Made by a program: the position numbers and the translations under genes. A DNA stretch of 64,000 nucleotides from Planctomycetota bacterium (GTDB lineage Bacteria > Planctomycetota > Planctomycetia > Pirellulales > Lacipirellulaceae): contig JAKOXH010000059.1 in the NCBI GenBank assembly GCA_029781135.1, positions 62,001 through 126,000 on the forward strand, written 5' to 3'. This document shows, piece by piece, positions 16,092 through 26,843 of this stretch. The notes under the pieces were generated by a model. It saw only the letters and a list, made by a program, of their open reading frames with translations, searched no databases and was not told the origin of the DNA. Position 1 is the first letter of the stretch; each line of letters opens with the position of its first letter.

Positions 16092-16350
16092 CTCTCTGGT
16101 TTGCGAAAAACAAGACGAGATATCGCACCTCGCCACGGTGCGGCGCACTTTGTCGGGCCAGCATTCCTTGTTTTGCCGCAGGTCGTGGCTGAGTAGAATA
16201 GATCTTGAGTTCGGAAGGCTAAACCGGCGTGATGGAATTCACACGTTTTCACGCGTGGGCGTGCCAAGCTCTTCTCTGCTTCTTTTCCAGATGTATTTTG
16301 ATTCCCTTGGGAACTGCCAACAGGCACGCGAGGGGATTCTTGCCGGAACG

Positions 16351-19300
16351 ATGAGTCTTTGCCCTAAAACACGCGCGAGTCGCCCCGGGCGTCCGAATTG
16401 GGCGACCTGGGCGAAGATCGTGGTGTTGGTAATCCTGTGGCATGGGGCGGTGCCGGTTGTTCGCGGACAACAGCCGTCGGCCCCTAAAGATCCGACGGCC
16501 AGTAAGCAAGATGAGGCCAAGCCTGAGCCGCAGACCGAAGCGGAGAAGGCCTCGAATAAGCCGGCCGCCGAGCAAGGAATGCCAATGGTTGGGCCGGATA
16601 CTTATATCCTGCTTGATGCCGAGGGGCATCCCCAGCCCGTGCCCGGAATGACATACGAAGATTTCATGGCGGCATGGAAACGGCTCAATCAACTGGGGAC
16701 TACCGATGAACAGCCGAGTTATGCCATCGAAGACATGACGTTTCGCGGCCAGGTCATTGGGCAGCGCGCGGAGTTGGAAGGCCGCATCGCAGTGCGCCTC
16801 ATTAGAAACGGGCCGATCCGCGTGCCGCTCGGATTAGTAGGCGCAATCGTGCAAGGCGAGCCGAAATTCTCGGCGTTGCCGACGAGTGCCGACGCGAAGT
16901 TACCATCTGCTGAAGTATCAAAGAACAATGGCGAGCCGGAATTTCTGACATCGGACCCAGAACACGGCGGATATGTTGCGCAAGTTCGCGGAACCGCTGG
17001 GGAACGACGATTGCTGACGATCAACATACTGGTGCCGTTGGCACATGATGGACCAGAAACTTCCTTGCCAATCAATTGTCCGCATGCCGTTTCATCTCAG
17101 CTTGAGCTCGACATTGATTCCCAAATTGGCGAGGCGCGCGTGAATGCCGGTTCGCTGGTAACTCAAGAGCCAAATACCAAGGGTGGCACGCGGGTGAAGG
17201 TGGCTGGACTGAGCGGTATGTTCCGGCTCGCTTGGCAGAATGCGACGAAAGAATCGTCGGCCATGGCATCGGTGCTAAGTGCGTTGGGAACGATTCATGT
17301 GACGCTCGACGGGCGAGGTATTCGCAGCGATGCACGGTTGACGGTGCGAAGTTATGGAGGGGCGTTCGATCAGTTTCGTGTGCGGTTGCCTGTGGGTTCC
17401 CAACTCGTGCAAGCCAAACCCGATACGTCTCAATCTCCCCATGTGCAGTACCGCATTCGCTTAGAGAATAAACCATCGGCACCAGCGGAAAAGAACGCTG
17501 ACAGCCGGCCGATTGTCGTGGTGGAACTGGCGGAGAAGCAGCAGGGGCCGGTGATCGTGGACTTAGCCATTGAGCATCTTGGCAATCCAGAAAATCGTCG
17601 TCAAGACATCGATGTTGGCGGCTTCGAGGTATTAGGCGCCGTGCGGCAATTCGGAGATGTCGCGCTGAACATCGCGGATGATTGGCAAGCGCGCTGGGAA
17701 ATGGGCGCTTTTGTCCGGCAGGTGGACCCGAACGAACTCGACTCGGCATTGCAGTCGTTCAATCCGACGGCGGCGTTTCAATACGATCGACAGCCATGGT
17801 CGCTGAATGTGCGATTGGCACGCCGACAGTTGCAGGTTCATGTCACGCCAAAATTTGAGATGGAGTGTTTGCCAGACGAGGCGCGGTTAACGGTCAAATT
17901 GAATTATCAGACCTTTGGCGCCCGAGCGTTTGAGTATCGTGTCGCGCTGAATGGTTGGGAGTTGACGGGCGATCCGGTCGAGTCGGCTTCGTTGGTGGAT
18001 ACAGACCGCATCTCGGTTACGTCTGAAGGCACGTTGCTGCTGCCTTTAGTTCAGGCGTCGGCCCGACGGGCGGAAGTAACCTTTTCCTTGCGTCGGCCAT
18101 TGGTTCGTGAGGCGCGGCAACTGCAAGTGCCATTGCCCGTGCCCGTGGCGGAATCGATCGGCACGGGCGAGTTAGTCGTGCGTGCCGCACCGGAAGTCAG
18201 TCTATTGCCCGACCTGACAAAATCGACGGGTCTAACGCCCGTGACCACGATCGCCGGCGGTGAGAACCAAACCAGCGATGGGGCGACGGAATTGCGCTAC
18301 CGGACCTTGCTTCCGGCGGCGGTTTTCGCGGCCGATCGAACGAGGCGTTCACGCGACATTGCAACGCAATCGCTCATGCAGATCGAAGTTGGGGAAAGCG
18401 ATGCCAAGATCGAGCGACGTTTTGATTACTCGGTGCGGTTCGAGCCGATTAGTGAACTGACCTTTGAGGTGGCAGACGATTTTCCCAGCGATGCGGTTGG
18501 CGTGACTGCTCGCTTGGCGACTGGGAATGGCGCCGATGCCAAGCCGAATGAACAAGCGATACCGCTCCAGGCCAGTTTGATTGACGCAGCGGATGCCGGC
18601 TCGGTCGACGAGTCGTCGCGATTGCTGCGCTTGACGTTGCCGCGCCCCCTGATGGGCAAGTTCTCGGTTTCGATTCGCTATCGTGCGGATCTGCCGTCAC
18701 GTGGGTCGAGGGATCTGCATTGGGAAGTGCCGACGATGCGTTGCACCGAGGGGCGGTTAAGTTCTGAATCGTCGAGAATTCACTGGACCGATCAATTATC
18801 CGTCGTACTCGATGAGGGGGCGGCGAATCAGTCGTGGAGATTGGCCGCGTCGACCAAGCCGCATGAGGAGGGGTTGGCGCTCGACAATGCGGGTGAACAT
18901 TTGGGCTCATCGCTGCCGCTAATTATCCGTTCTGCCGCGCCGCAACCGCCAGCGGCGACGGTCGTTGAGCGGGCTTGGCTGCAGACATGGTTGTCCAAGG
19001 GGATCATCCAAAATCGGGCGGCGTTTCGCATTCGCACGGCGGGAAGTCAAGCGACCATTGAGTTACCTCCCGATACGACGGGAGCCGAAACGGAAATACT
19101 GGTGAACCATGAGCCGGCGCGAATCCTGTCCCAGGCACCGGGCCGCGTCGTGATTCAACTAAGTGGTGGCGGAGATGCGGTGGCCGGCGATCGGACGGCA
19201 CTGCGTTCGATTTACACGATTGAGCTGCGAACGCGACAAGAGTATCGGCCCAGTCTGGTCACGCTGCATCGCTTGACGCCACCGCAGATCGAGGGTTCGA

Positions 19301-19926
19301 TTGTGCTGTCCCAGGTTTATTGGCAATTCATTTTGCCCAGTGACGAGCATGTCATTAGCGAGCCTGCGCAACTGACATCGGCCAGTGAATGGCAGTGGCT
19401 GGGAGCGTTCTGGGGGCGACAGCCACTCAAGTCGCAGGGGGAGTTGGAAGAGTGGTCGGGGGCATCGCAACAGGTAGCACCCACGGCATCGCAGAATCAG
19501 TATTTGTTTTCGGGGATCACGCCCGTGTCATCGATCGAGTTAACGACGGCGCCTCGTTGGCTCATTGTGCTCGTTGCCTCGGCATGCGTACTCGCTGTGA
19601 CGATTATGTACAGGTGCGTTCCGCAGGCGCGGCGAATGTGGCTTTTGGCGGTGCTGGCAACGGTGCTCGTGTTGGCGGCCATTACCTATCCGGGAGTCAC
19701 GCTGTTGTTGGCACAGGCATCCGTGCTGGGCCTATTGCTAGCGGGGGTGTCGTTGATCATCTCGCGCGTTACGGCCAATGTGCCCGGCTATCGCGCGGCG
19801 CCAGCAGTTATCTCGCCGAGTTCCCAGCGGATCGTAACGCCGCGCTCGGAACCGCTGCTGATGACGCCCCTGGCGGGCGTGGCGAGCACGGCGCCAACCG
19901 CATCGCTGCGCGTGTCGGAGTCTTAG
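16351..19926 (+). CDS. Very large secreted/membrane protein, module 1 of a three-module family
   Basis: The 1,191-residue protein starts at ATG 16351. A signal segment (about 21-43, WAKIVVLVILWHGAVPVVRG) precedes a charged linker rich in Pro, Lys and Glu, then PDTYILLDAEGHPQPVPGMT-like sequence and about 900 residues of alternating beta-type sequence without cysteines in pairs. Near the C-terminus are two or three membrane helices (nt 19552-19780). I recognise no named domain. The architecture and several landmark segments recur twice more in the next gene, which begins 2 bp after this stop codon. It is probably an envelope protein of planctomycetes; its function is unknown. Confidence 0.8.
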   Translation: MSLCPKTRASRPGRPNWATWAKIVVLVILWHGAVPVVRGQQPSAPKDPTASKQDEAKPEPQTEAEKASNKPAAEQGMPMVGPDTYILLDAEGHPQPVPGMTYEDFMAAWKRLNQLGTTDEQPSYAIEDMTFRGQVIGQRAELEGRIAVRLIRNGPIRVPLGLVGAIVQGEPKFSALPTSADAKLPSAEVSKNNGEPEFLTSDPEHGGYVAQVRGTAGERRLLTINILVPLAHDGPETSLPINCPHAVSSQLELDIDSQIGEARVNAGSLVTQEPNTKGGTRVKVAGLSGMFRLAWQNATKESSAMASVLSALGTIHVTLDGRGIRSDARLTVRSYGGAFDQFRVRLPVGSQLVQAKPDTSQSPHVQYRIRLENKPSAPAEKNADSRPIVVVELAEKQQGPVIVDLAIEHLGNPENRRQDIDVGGFEVLGAVRQFGDVALNIADDWQARWEMGAFVRQVDPNELDSALQSFNPTAAFQYDRQPWSLNVRLARRQLQVHVTPKFEMECLPDEARLTVKLNYQTFGARAFEYRVALNGWELTGDPVESASLVDTDRISVTSEGTLLLPLVQASARRAEVTFSLRRPLVREARQLQVPLPVPVAESIGTGELVVRAAPEVSLLPDLTKSTGLTPVTTIAGGENQTSDGATELRYRTLLPAAVFAADRTRRSRDIATQSLMQIEVGESDAKIERRFDYSVRFEPISELTFEVADDFPSDAVGVTARLATGNGADAKPNEQAIPLQASLIDAADAGSVDESSRLLRLTLPRPLMGKFSVSIRYRADLPSRGSRDLHWEVPTMRCTEGRLSSESSRIHWTDQLSVVLDEGAANQSWRLAASTKPHEEGLALDNAGEHLGSSLPLIIRSAAPQPPAATVVERAWLQTWLSKGIIQNRAAFRIRTAGSQATIELPPDTTGAETEILVNHEPARILSQAPGRVVIQLSGGGDAVAGDRTALRSIYTIELRTRQEYRPSLVTLHRLTPPQIEGSIVLSQVYWQFILPSDEHVISEPAQLTSASEWQWLGAFWGRQPLKSQGELEEWSGASQQVAPTASQNQYLFSGITPVSSIELTTAPRWLIVLVASACVLAVTIMYRCVPQARRMWLLAVLATVLVLAAITYPGVTLLLAQASVLGLLLAGVSLIISRVTANVPGYRAAPAVISPSSQRIVTPRSEPLLMTPLAGVASTAPTASLRVSES

Positions 19927-19928
19927 CG

Positions 19929-22900
19929 ATGAGAACCCGGCAGACTCGCTTGTGGATTGGCGCCCGCACCGCCGCGCGGCACCTGGTAATGATCATGGTT
20001 GGGGCTATGTCCGTTGGTGTGGGGGCATGTCGGGGGTGGTGCGATCCGCCGCCAGCGCACACTTCCGCCCAGGAGCAATCTCCCAACGACACGCGGCGGG
20101 CCTATCGCCGGATTTTCGTGCCAGCGGATCACGTTGATATTTGGCCGCGCGAGGGCCAAAAATACATCCCGGTTGAGGAGAAGGACTTTGCGAACTGGGT
20201 GGCGGCGGTAGACAACAACACCAACAGGCTGCAACCGTCGGTTACGATCGACGAAGCCACTTACCAGGGTGGATTGGGCGACGCCGACCAACTTGCCGGA
20301 CACGGTGCCTGGAAGATATCGGTTCGCGGGTCAGGCTCCGCGTTTGTGCCGCTTCCAGGCGAATCGCTGGCGATTCGGAATATTCGGTGGAAAGATCGTG
20401 GTGACGAACCGGTGCGACTCGGTACCTGGGGAACGGACGACGGCGCTCCGAGAGCATATGGGCTTATGGTATCGCATTCGGGATGGCTGGAATTCGACTG
20501 GAGCGTTCGCCGGCTACCAAGAGAAAGGTCGTTTGACGTTCCCTGGGATGTGCCAATCGCACTTAGCACGCGCCTCACACTGGAACTGCCTGAAGGCCAA
20601 ACGCCGAGTCTCGACGACGGTGCGATCGTTGAGTCAACTGTTCTGGCGCGGAATAGCGGCGTAGCCAGCGGCCTTTCGCCGCAACGAAGGTGGGTGTTCG
20701 CCCACGGGCCGGCGGTGGGGCCCCGAGTCTTGCACATTTCCAGCGGTGCCGAGTCGCGCGTCGGGCAACCGGAACGCCTCGAGCTGCGAGGCAAACTGAC
20801 CTACCAGGTTGAGCAACGAGGAGTCGAAATTCAGGCCGAATGGAAGCTGGAAGGTCAGTATCGCGAGCAGCGTGAATTAGCCGTGCCATTGCCGGCTGGA
20901 CTTCAGTTGCTGTCGGCCGCAGCCGAAGGCCAAGAACTGAGTTGGCGAATGGTGCGAAGCACTTCGCCCAAGGCGGATCAAGCTTTGATCTCCTTGCCGC
21001 GCGACAGTGACAGCCGATTGCTGAATCTCAAAGTGGCCCTCTGGCAGCCGACAACTTTTGACGAGCCCTGGCAGCTGCCGAATGTAGGGCCGGACAATGT
21101 CTCTTGGCGAGCGACGGAGTTAGTCCTTTCCATCGCTCCAGAGTTAGAGCTGCGGCGCCTCGAGCCAGTCGATTGCCAGCAAACGGGTGTTGCACATTTG
21201 GGCGTGGATTCCACAGAACCGGAAGTGTTTTCTTTCGCAGCGTTTGCGCCTACGTCGGCCATACGAGTCGTTGTCGGCCGACGTGCGGCTGATGTGCGCG
21301 TGCGGACAGGTACTTCGTTGGCCCTGACAGACCCGGACGTCATCGGAAGACACGTCGCTCGTTGGAGCGTTTCGCGTGGCCAGGTGCATCAACTATCCGG
21401 CGCGTTGGGCCGGGGGTGGACGATTGAAACCGTGGAAACGATTCCCGCGGATGCCGTGGCCGAATGGTTTATCGAGCGACACGATGATCGTCGAAACCTG
21501 GAAGTCAGGTTAACCGATGCCGTGACACCGACACGTGAGATTTCCGTAGTCATCACCGGCCGACTCCAGCGTTTCAACGCGGCAGAGCCAATGTCGGCGG
21601 ACATGCTGCGCATGGTGGACTGGAAGGCGGCTCGTGCGACCAGGCAATTGCTTTCGTTGCAATCATCCGAGCCGTACATTGTCGAAACAAGCGGCGGCGC
21701 CGTTGCTGTGCCCCGCGACGCTCTGGATGGAAGCGACCTGGCGCTGCTGGATGAAACGGCTGAAAAGGCTGGGATCTTCGACCTGGCAAATGCCGGTAAA
21801 GGCACGAGCGTACGACTCGTGGCCAAGGGCGGGCAGTATTCGGCTGAAATCGAATATGAAGCCGAATGGTCGGGGGAAGGCCTGAAGCACTCGTGGCAGA
21901 TTGCTGCGCAGCCGCGTTCGAACACGATCGATCGGTTACTTGTGTATGCGACGGCGCCGCTGGGAAGTTCGGCGCGTTGGAGCGAAAAGGCCACCGATTT
22001 GCCCATATCGGCGGAGTTGTTATCTGCCGATGCCCCGCTGCGGAAGAACCTTCCACGAGAAGGGGAAGTATGGTTGCTGCGGTTACCACGATCCGCGAGT
22101 AAACCGGTGACGATATTGCTCTCGCTCGGCGGATCGTTACCAAGCCGCTCGACGGTACCGCTACTCGCTCTACCCGAAGCGGTTGACCAAAGCGGACTAA
22201 TCACGGTGCGAACGCCGCCGGACGTCATGCCGACGGTGGAGGCAACGGGACTACAAGCGTTGCCATTAGCCTTGGAAACCGGGGATTCGAGCGAGCGGCC
22301 GCCACCGGCGGCGCGATTGACCTACCGTTATACGCCGCAAGATTGCTTTGAGCCCTCGCGCGCACCGCGGCTTGAGTTGGGCGCCGTCGCCAAGTCTGGC
22401 ATGCCGCTACTCACGATTCGGCGGTTGAATATCGAATCGTTTTGCCTTGCCGGGGATCGCACGCGACATCGGGTCAGTTACGAACTGCAAAACCTTGGGG
22501 CATCCGAGTTTAAAGCGATGTTCAACGAGGATGCCAAAGTTACCGCGGTATATGTCGATGGAGTGCCCGTTCCGCTCGCGACAAGTACCTCGCCGACGCT
22601 GTCGGTTCCATTATTGTCGCGCGTGTCATCGCCGAATGTGACTTTCTTTCTTGAGACGCCCGAACGACGCCTCTCGGTTTACTCGACGCTTGTACCCCCG
22701 ATCACCCAAGAACCCTATCCAATTCTCGCATCGGAATGGCTGACGTGGCTGCCGCAGGATTTGGCTGCGGCGGAGGACGAAGGATCGGAAGGATCGTTCA
22801 ATTGGCGACAACGAATTTTTGGTTTTCTTGCGCCCGAGGGGCGTCCGCGTGCGCTCGAATTTTCGAAGTTGGCGAGTTGGACGGGCCTTGGTAACGAGTC

Positions 22901-25900
22901 GGTCGAGCGTGGCGCAGGTGGAATGGTCGTTCGGGAAGCCGCGGATCGTGATGTAACCGACAACCCATTCGCGGGTACGCTATTTTCAATTCCTATGCCG
23001 AGCGCTCCCGCGGTCAATTTAATACCGGTCTGGATGATTGCGCCCCAGAGTGGCACTCATGCCGCGATATCGAACTCGGAGTTATTGGGTTGGACCCCGG
23101 TCGTTCGCCACTTTGTGGGAAGTGGCCCGCACGGTGTGATCGCGATCAGCCGGCCCGCGACCATTCGAACTTGGGCGATTGCCTGTCTATTGATGAGTTT
23201 CCTCATTAATCTCTCGAGTCGAGTTGGATGGCGCTTCCGAATTATTGAGATCTTCGCGGCGTGCTGTTTGGCGTTAATCCTACCAACGGCGATGGCGCCC
23301 CTGGCCACTGGATTTATTTGGGGGGCAGTGCTTTCTCAACTTTGGAAGGGGTGCATGCGGTCGGAGCAGACGATGGCGTCCGCGCAGTTGGGTGTGCCGC
23401 TGCCAGCTCCGACATTGTTGGCACTCGTGCTGTTCACGTTCAGTGGCAATCGGTTGATCGCTGCCGAGGCCGGGGGCAAAACTGTTCCGCATGCCGACGG
23501 GCAAACTGTGCCGACGCAGATTGAAACCGTATTAATTCCCGTCGATGCGCATAGAAAACCGGTGGGAACGAAAGTATTTCTGAGTGAACAGTTCCTGCGG
23601 GAATTATTGGGGAAATCACCGGGCTCGACTTCTAACAGTCATCCTTGGTTGATTACGACCGCGTCGTACTCAGGTGAGTTAACCGAGGCGCGACGATCGT
23701 CCGATTTCGCTGCTAGCGACTGGACACTGGCTTTCGATTTGGAAACGTCGGCGCGCCAAACGCGTGTTCGATTGCCGCTCGTTCGCGAGGAAGCGAGATG
23801 GCAGCCGACCGCCATGCTGGATGGGGTGCCGCAACCGATCGATTGGGCGCAGGATGGTCGATCGTGTGTCGTAACGATTTCCGAACCTGGCCGTTACGTC
23901 CTGTCCATTTTCTGTGCCCCCAAAATCAATCAAGCAGTTGGGCGAGGACAAATAAGATTATCGGTTCCACAGTTACCACTTGCCAAACTCACGCTGCAAC
24001 TTGCGCCCGGGCTTGGGGGCGTTCAGTTTCCGAACGCGATCTTGTCACCGCCAGCCAAAGATCGTGCCGGTTTCCTGACCGGTGAGCTGTTTCATAGTGA
24101 TCGCATTGATCTAAGTTGGGACATGGCTGCTGCGAGGGAAGCAGGTGCTCAACGGCTGAACATCTCGGAGTTGAGTTGGCTAAACGTCGGCGAGCGGGGT
24201 ATTGAATTAACCACGAAGTTCATTGTGGAAGGCGGCGCGCGCCGGCCGGATGCAATGACCGTTCGCTATGACGATCGTTGGACTTTACTCACCGAGGGCA
24301 GGCAACTTATCAAGGAATCGCGACCGGCGAAGACGGACCATTTTCTTTTCCTGCAGCTCCCCTTTCCGCCCGACAAAGCAGATCGTCAAGAACTTGTCGT
24401 TCGTTGGCGACTCAGCAATGCAGCGGAGATCGGCAACATGCGGGTCGATCCGATTGCCATTTCGCCGACGCCGACAACACAACGCTGGTTCGCGGTATCG
24501 GCCGACGCGCGCTTCGATTGCGCCTTGTTAGATAACTCGACGGCGACAGCAACGGCCAAAGAGTTTCAGAGTAAGTGGGGGGAACCCGCGGAACTGCCGG
24601 CACCGCAAATCGCGTTGGCAAATGTGCCGGACGACAAGGTCTTGACGTTTTCGATTCGACCGCGCGAACAAACGACGGCGGTTCGGGAACAGCTGCAGAT
24701 CGCGGCCGGAATTCCTGTGACCCGTGTGCTCTATCAGGCGGATATCGCGTCCGGTCCGGCAGACGGATTCCAGTTTCGACTAAATATTTTACCCGCTCTG
24801 AACATCGATCGGATCACACTATTGGCCGGTGACCAACAAGTGCCCATCCGTTGGACTCGCGACGAGGCATCGCGAATTACGGTGTTTTTCGGCGGGCCGG
24901 TAAAAAACGATTATCGGCTGGCTGTTAGCGGCAGTATTCCGGTCGCCGCGGGCCAGCCGTTTGCCGTGCCGCGCGTATCCGCGTTGCAAAACGGGGCATT
25001 GTCGCAAACGGTGCAGCTGTATCGCGACGATGATGTGAACCTCAAGTTGCCGGGTTTTCCCGAGCCAAATGGTGTTAAACCCGGAATCTCGAGCGCACCG
25101 CCGATTGAATGGCTCGTGCGACCTGCGGGGGTGTTCACACTAAACGAAACAGCGCTTCAGGCGGGCCAAATAGTCGTCGAAGCGAATCGGCCGGTGGTTC
25201 AAGGCAATTCACTGACTCAGCTTTCGTTTCAGGACGGCAAATGGTGGGCAGAATTGCGCACGCGCCTAGTGGTCGAACAGGGCAATCTCGATGTGCTGCA
25301 ACTGAGCGTGCCGAGCAGTTGTCCAGGACCATTTGAAATTGAAGCAAGCGTTCCCGTCGCGACCGACGCGAAGCGCCCAAAGGATGGCCGACAGGTGTTG
25401 GCAGTGCGCCTCGGAACATCGCTTGCGAAAGGCAAAGAAATGGTCCTGCGGCTACGCACGGTGCTGACACCGCCCGCCGGTGCCGCTCCCGCGGCACCAG
25501 ACATTCAAATCGCGCCATTTAACGGTCGGCGATTGATCGGTGTTCCAAGATCCTCGAATGCGCAATCGCTTGGTTGGACCAGCGTGGGAGCTAAACCGGC
25601 CGAGATTTTGGATGAGTGGCGGCGGACAATTCCCGATACTGCGGCCTATTTATTTTTCGAGACGGCAGACAGTCCCTTCACGATTGAGTTACAATCGCCA
25701 ACCGTCCGCCAGCCAACTCCCGGCATCCGTCTGGCCGAGACCTATGCGGCCCTAGATCAAGATGGTGGGCAACTTCTTGTTTCCCAATTTGCCATAGTAC
25801 CGGACGGCATCGCACAATGTATTTTGACGCTACCCGCCGATCAGCAGTTGATATCGGCGGTCCTGGATAGCCAACCCGCTGTCGCCGTGCCAACAAGTGC

Positions 25901-26843
25901 GACGGAGTGGAAGGTCACTTTGGAGTCGGCGAATTTGCCGCAAATGCTCACGGTAGTTTCGCGAGCGTCCGATGCAACGTCGCCTCGGCGAGCGACGTTG
26001 GAGCGACCAACGTTGCGAACCGAGGCCGGGCCGCTGCCGATCGATATCAGTCTCTGGTCGTTGATGCAGTCCGAGGGCTCGGCGCCAGTCGTGGCGGAAA
26101 CAGCGGCGTCAGTGAGCTCGGTTGATTTTGCCGCGTTGAGATTCGATCGGTTGGTCGGCCTTGTGGAGAGAGTTGCCTCTTCGCTCGACGGTGTACCTCG
26201 TGCCAACGCTGCACGTTGGCGGCACGAATGGGACACGATCGTGCGCGAAGCTCAGGCAGTGGCCGTGCGCGCCGACAACATGTCCACAACAGTTCCGACG
26301 ATTGCTCCGCCTTCGTATTCCGCCTCAGAGCAGATTCAACTTGCCGCCAAACGACTGGAAGCGTGGAGCAAAACGTTGGATGCGAACATGATTTCGTCTC
26401 AATCTGCGCCGTCAGGAGCGGTTTCGTGGACCGAGTTGACGCGGCGTTTTGATGTTTCGGCCGAAGAAGGACGGCGGAACGCGGACGTTACCCATTACGT
26501 GTTTGACGGCGATAAGAAGAGCCTCTTGCTCGAAACGCCGGGAATCGTTGCCGAGACGAATAAGCTGCGCTTGCTGGCCATTGGGATCGTCGTCGCAATT
26601 GGGGGGCTACTTATTTGGTTGGTGTCGAATGCCGATGCGGTCGATTTCGTATGCCGTTGGCCTCAGGCAATTGGCATAGTGAGCGGCATATTTTATTGGA
26701 CGTTTTTATGGCCGAGCTGGCTTGGGTTGGTCATCGTTGCGGCAGGTTTATGGTTAAGCTTGCGCAGTCCTTGGCCAGGAAGTGAGATTCGACCAGAGGC
26801 CAGCACCGTACTTCGTTCGACGCGAACTCTGCCCACGCAATAG
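19929..26843 (+). CDS. Giant 2,304-residue envelope protein, modules 2 and 3 fused
   Basis: It starts at ATG 19929 with a secretion segment (about 18-34), 2 bp after the previous stop, so translation is likely coupled. Residues 1-1150 form module 2: RRIFVPADHVDIWP opening, long beta-rich ectodomain, membrane helices at nt 23160-23350. At about residue 1155 a signal-like helix (TLLALVLFTFSGNRLIAAEA) begins module 3, opening ETVLIPVDAHRKPVG and ending with membrane helices (nt 26560-26770). Module lengths (about 1,150 each) equal that of the upstream gene. The internal helices must be even in number if both ectodomains face outside. No stop or frameshift is seen. The function is unknown. Confidence 0.8.
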   Translation: MRTRQTRLWIGARTAARHLVMIMVGAMSVGVGACRGWCDPPPAHTSAQEQSPNDTRRAYRRIFVPADHVDIWPREGQKYIPVEEKDFANWVAAVDNNTNRLQPSVTIDEATYQGGLGDADQLAGHGAWKISVRGSGSAFVPLPGESLAIRNIRWKDRGDEPVRLGTWGTDDGAPRAYGLMVSHSGWLEFDWSVRRLPRERSFDVPWDVPIALSTRLTLELPEGQTPSLDDGAIVESTVLARNSGVASGLSPQRRWVFAHGPAVGPRVLHISSGAESRVGQPERLELRGKLTYQVEQRGVEIQAEWKLEGQYREQRELAVPLPAGLQLLSAAAEGQELSWRMVRSTSPKADQALISLPRDSDSRLLNLKVALWQPTTFDEPWQLPNVGPDNVSWRATELVLSIAPELELRRLEPVDCQQTGVAHLGVDSTEPEVFSFAAFAPTSAIRVVVGRRAADVRVRTGTSLALTDPDVIGRHVARWSVSRGQVHQLSGALGRGWTIETVETIPADAVAEWFIERHDDRRNLEVRLTDAVTPTREISVVITGRLQRFNAAEPMSADMLRMVDWKAARATRQLLSLQSSEPYIVETSGGAVAVPRDALDGSDLALLDETAEKAGIFDLANAGKGTSVRLVAKGGQYSAEIEYEAEWSGEGLKHSWQIAAQPRSNTIDRLLVYATAPLGSSARWSEKATDLPISAELLSADAPLRKNLPREGEVWLLRLPRSASKPVTILLSLGGSLPSRSTVPLLALPEAVDQSGLITVRTPPDVMPTVEATGLQALPLALETGDSSERPPPAARLTYRYTPQDCFEPSRAPRLELGAVAKSGMPLLTIRRLNIESFCLAGDRTRHRVSYELQNLGASEFKAMFNEDAKVTAVYVDGVPVPLATSTSPTLSVPLLSRVSSPNVTFFLETPERRLSVYSTLVPPITQEPYPILASEWLTWLPQDLAAAEDEGSEGSFNWRQRIFGFLAPEGRPRALEFSKLASWTGLGNESVERGAGGMVVREAADRDVTDNPFAGTLFSIPMPSAPAVNLIPVWMIAPQSGTHAAISNSELLGWTPVVRHFVGSGPHGVIAISRPATIRTWAIACLLMSFLINLSSRVGWRFRIIEIFAACCLALILPTAMAPLATGFIWGAVLSQLWKGCMRSEQTMASAQLGVPLPAPTLLALVLFTFSGNRLIAAEAGGKTVPHADGQTVPTQIETVLIPVDAHRKPVGTKVFLSEQFLRELLGKSPGSTSNSHPWLITTASYSGELTEARRSSDFAASDWTLAFDLETSARQTRVRLPLVREEARWQPTAMLDGVPQPIDWAQDGRSCVVTISEPGRYVLSIFCAPKINQAVGRGQIRLSVPQLPLAKLTLQLAPGLGGVQFPNAILSPPAKDRAGFLTGELFHSDRIDLSWDMAAAREAGAQRLNISELSWLNVGERGIELTTKFIVEGGARRPDAMTVRYDDRWTLLTEGRQLIKESRPAKTDHFLFLQLPFPPDKADRQELVVRWRLSNAAEIGNMRVDPIAISPTPTTQRWFAVSADARFDCALLDNSTATATAKEFQSKWGEPAELPAPQIALANVPDDKVLTFSIRPREQTTAVREQLQIAAGIPVTRVLYQADIASGPADGFQFRLNILPALNIDRITLLAGDQQVPIRWTRDEASRITVFFGGPVKNDYRLAVSGSIPVAAGQPFAVPRVSALQNGALSQTVQLYRDDDVNLKLPGFPEPNGVKPGISSAPPIEWLVRPAGVFTLNETALQAGQIVVEANRPVVQGNSLTQLSFQDGKWWAELRTRLVVEQGNLDVLQLSVPSSCPGPFEIEASVPVATDAKRPKDGRQVLAVRLGTSLAKGKEMVLRLRTVLTPPAGAAPAAPDIQIAPFNGRRLIGVPRSSNAQSLGWTSVGAKPAEILDEWRRTIPDTAAYLFFETADSPFTIELQSPTVRQPTPGIRLAETYAALDQDGGQLLVSQFAIVPDGIAQCILTLPADQQLISAVLDSQPAVAVPTSATEWKVTLESANLPQMLTVVSRASDATSPRRATLERPTLRTEAGPLPIDISLWSLMQSEGSAPVVAETAASVSSVDFAALRFDRLVGLVERVASSLDGVPRANAARWRHEWDTIVREAQAVAVRADNMSTTVPTIAPPSYSASEQIQLAAKRLEAWSKTLDANMISSQSAPSGAVSWTELTRRFDVSAEEGRRNADVTHYVFDGDKKSLLLETPGIVAETNKLRLLAIGIVVAIGGLLIWLVSNADAVDFVCRWPQAIGIVSGIFYWTFLWPSWLGLVIVAAGLWLSLRSPWPGSEIRPEASTVLRSTRTLPTQ

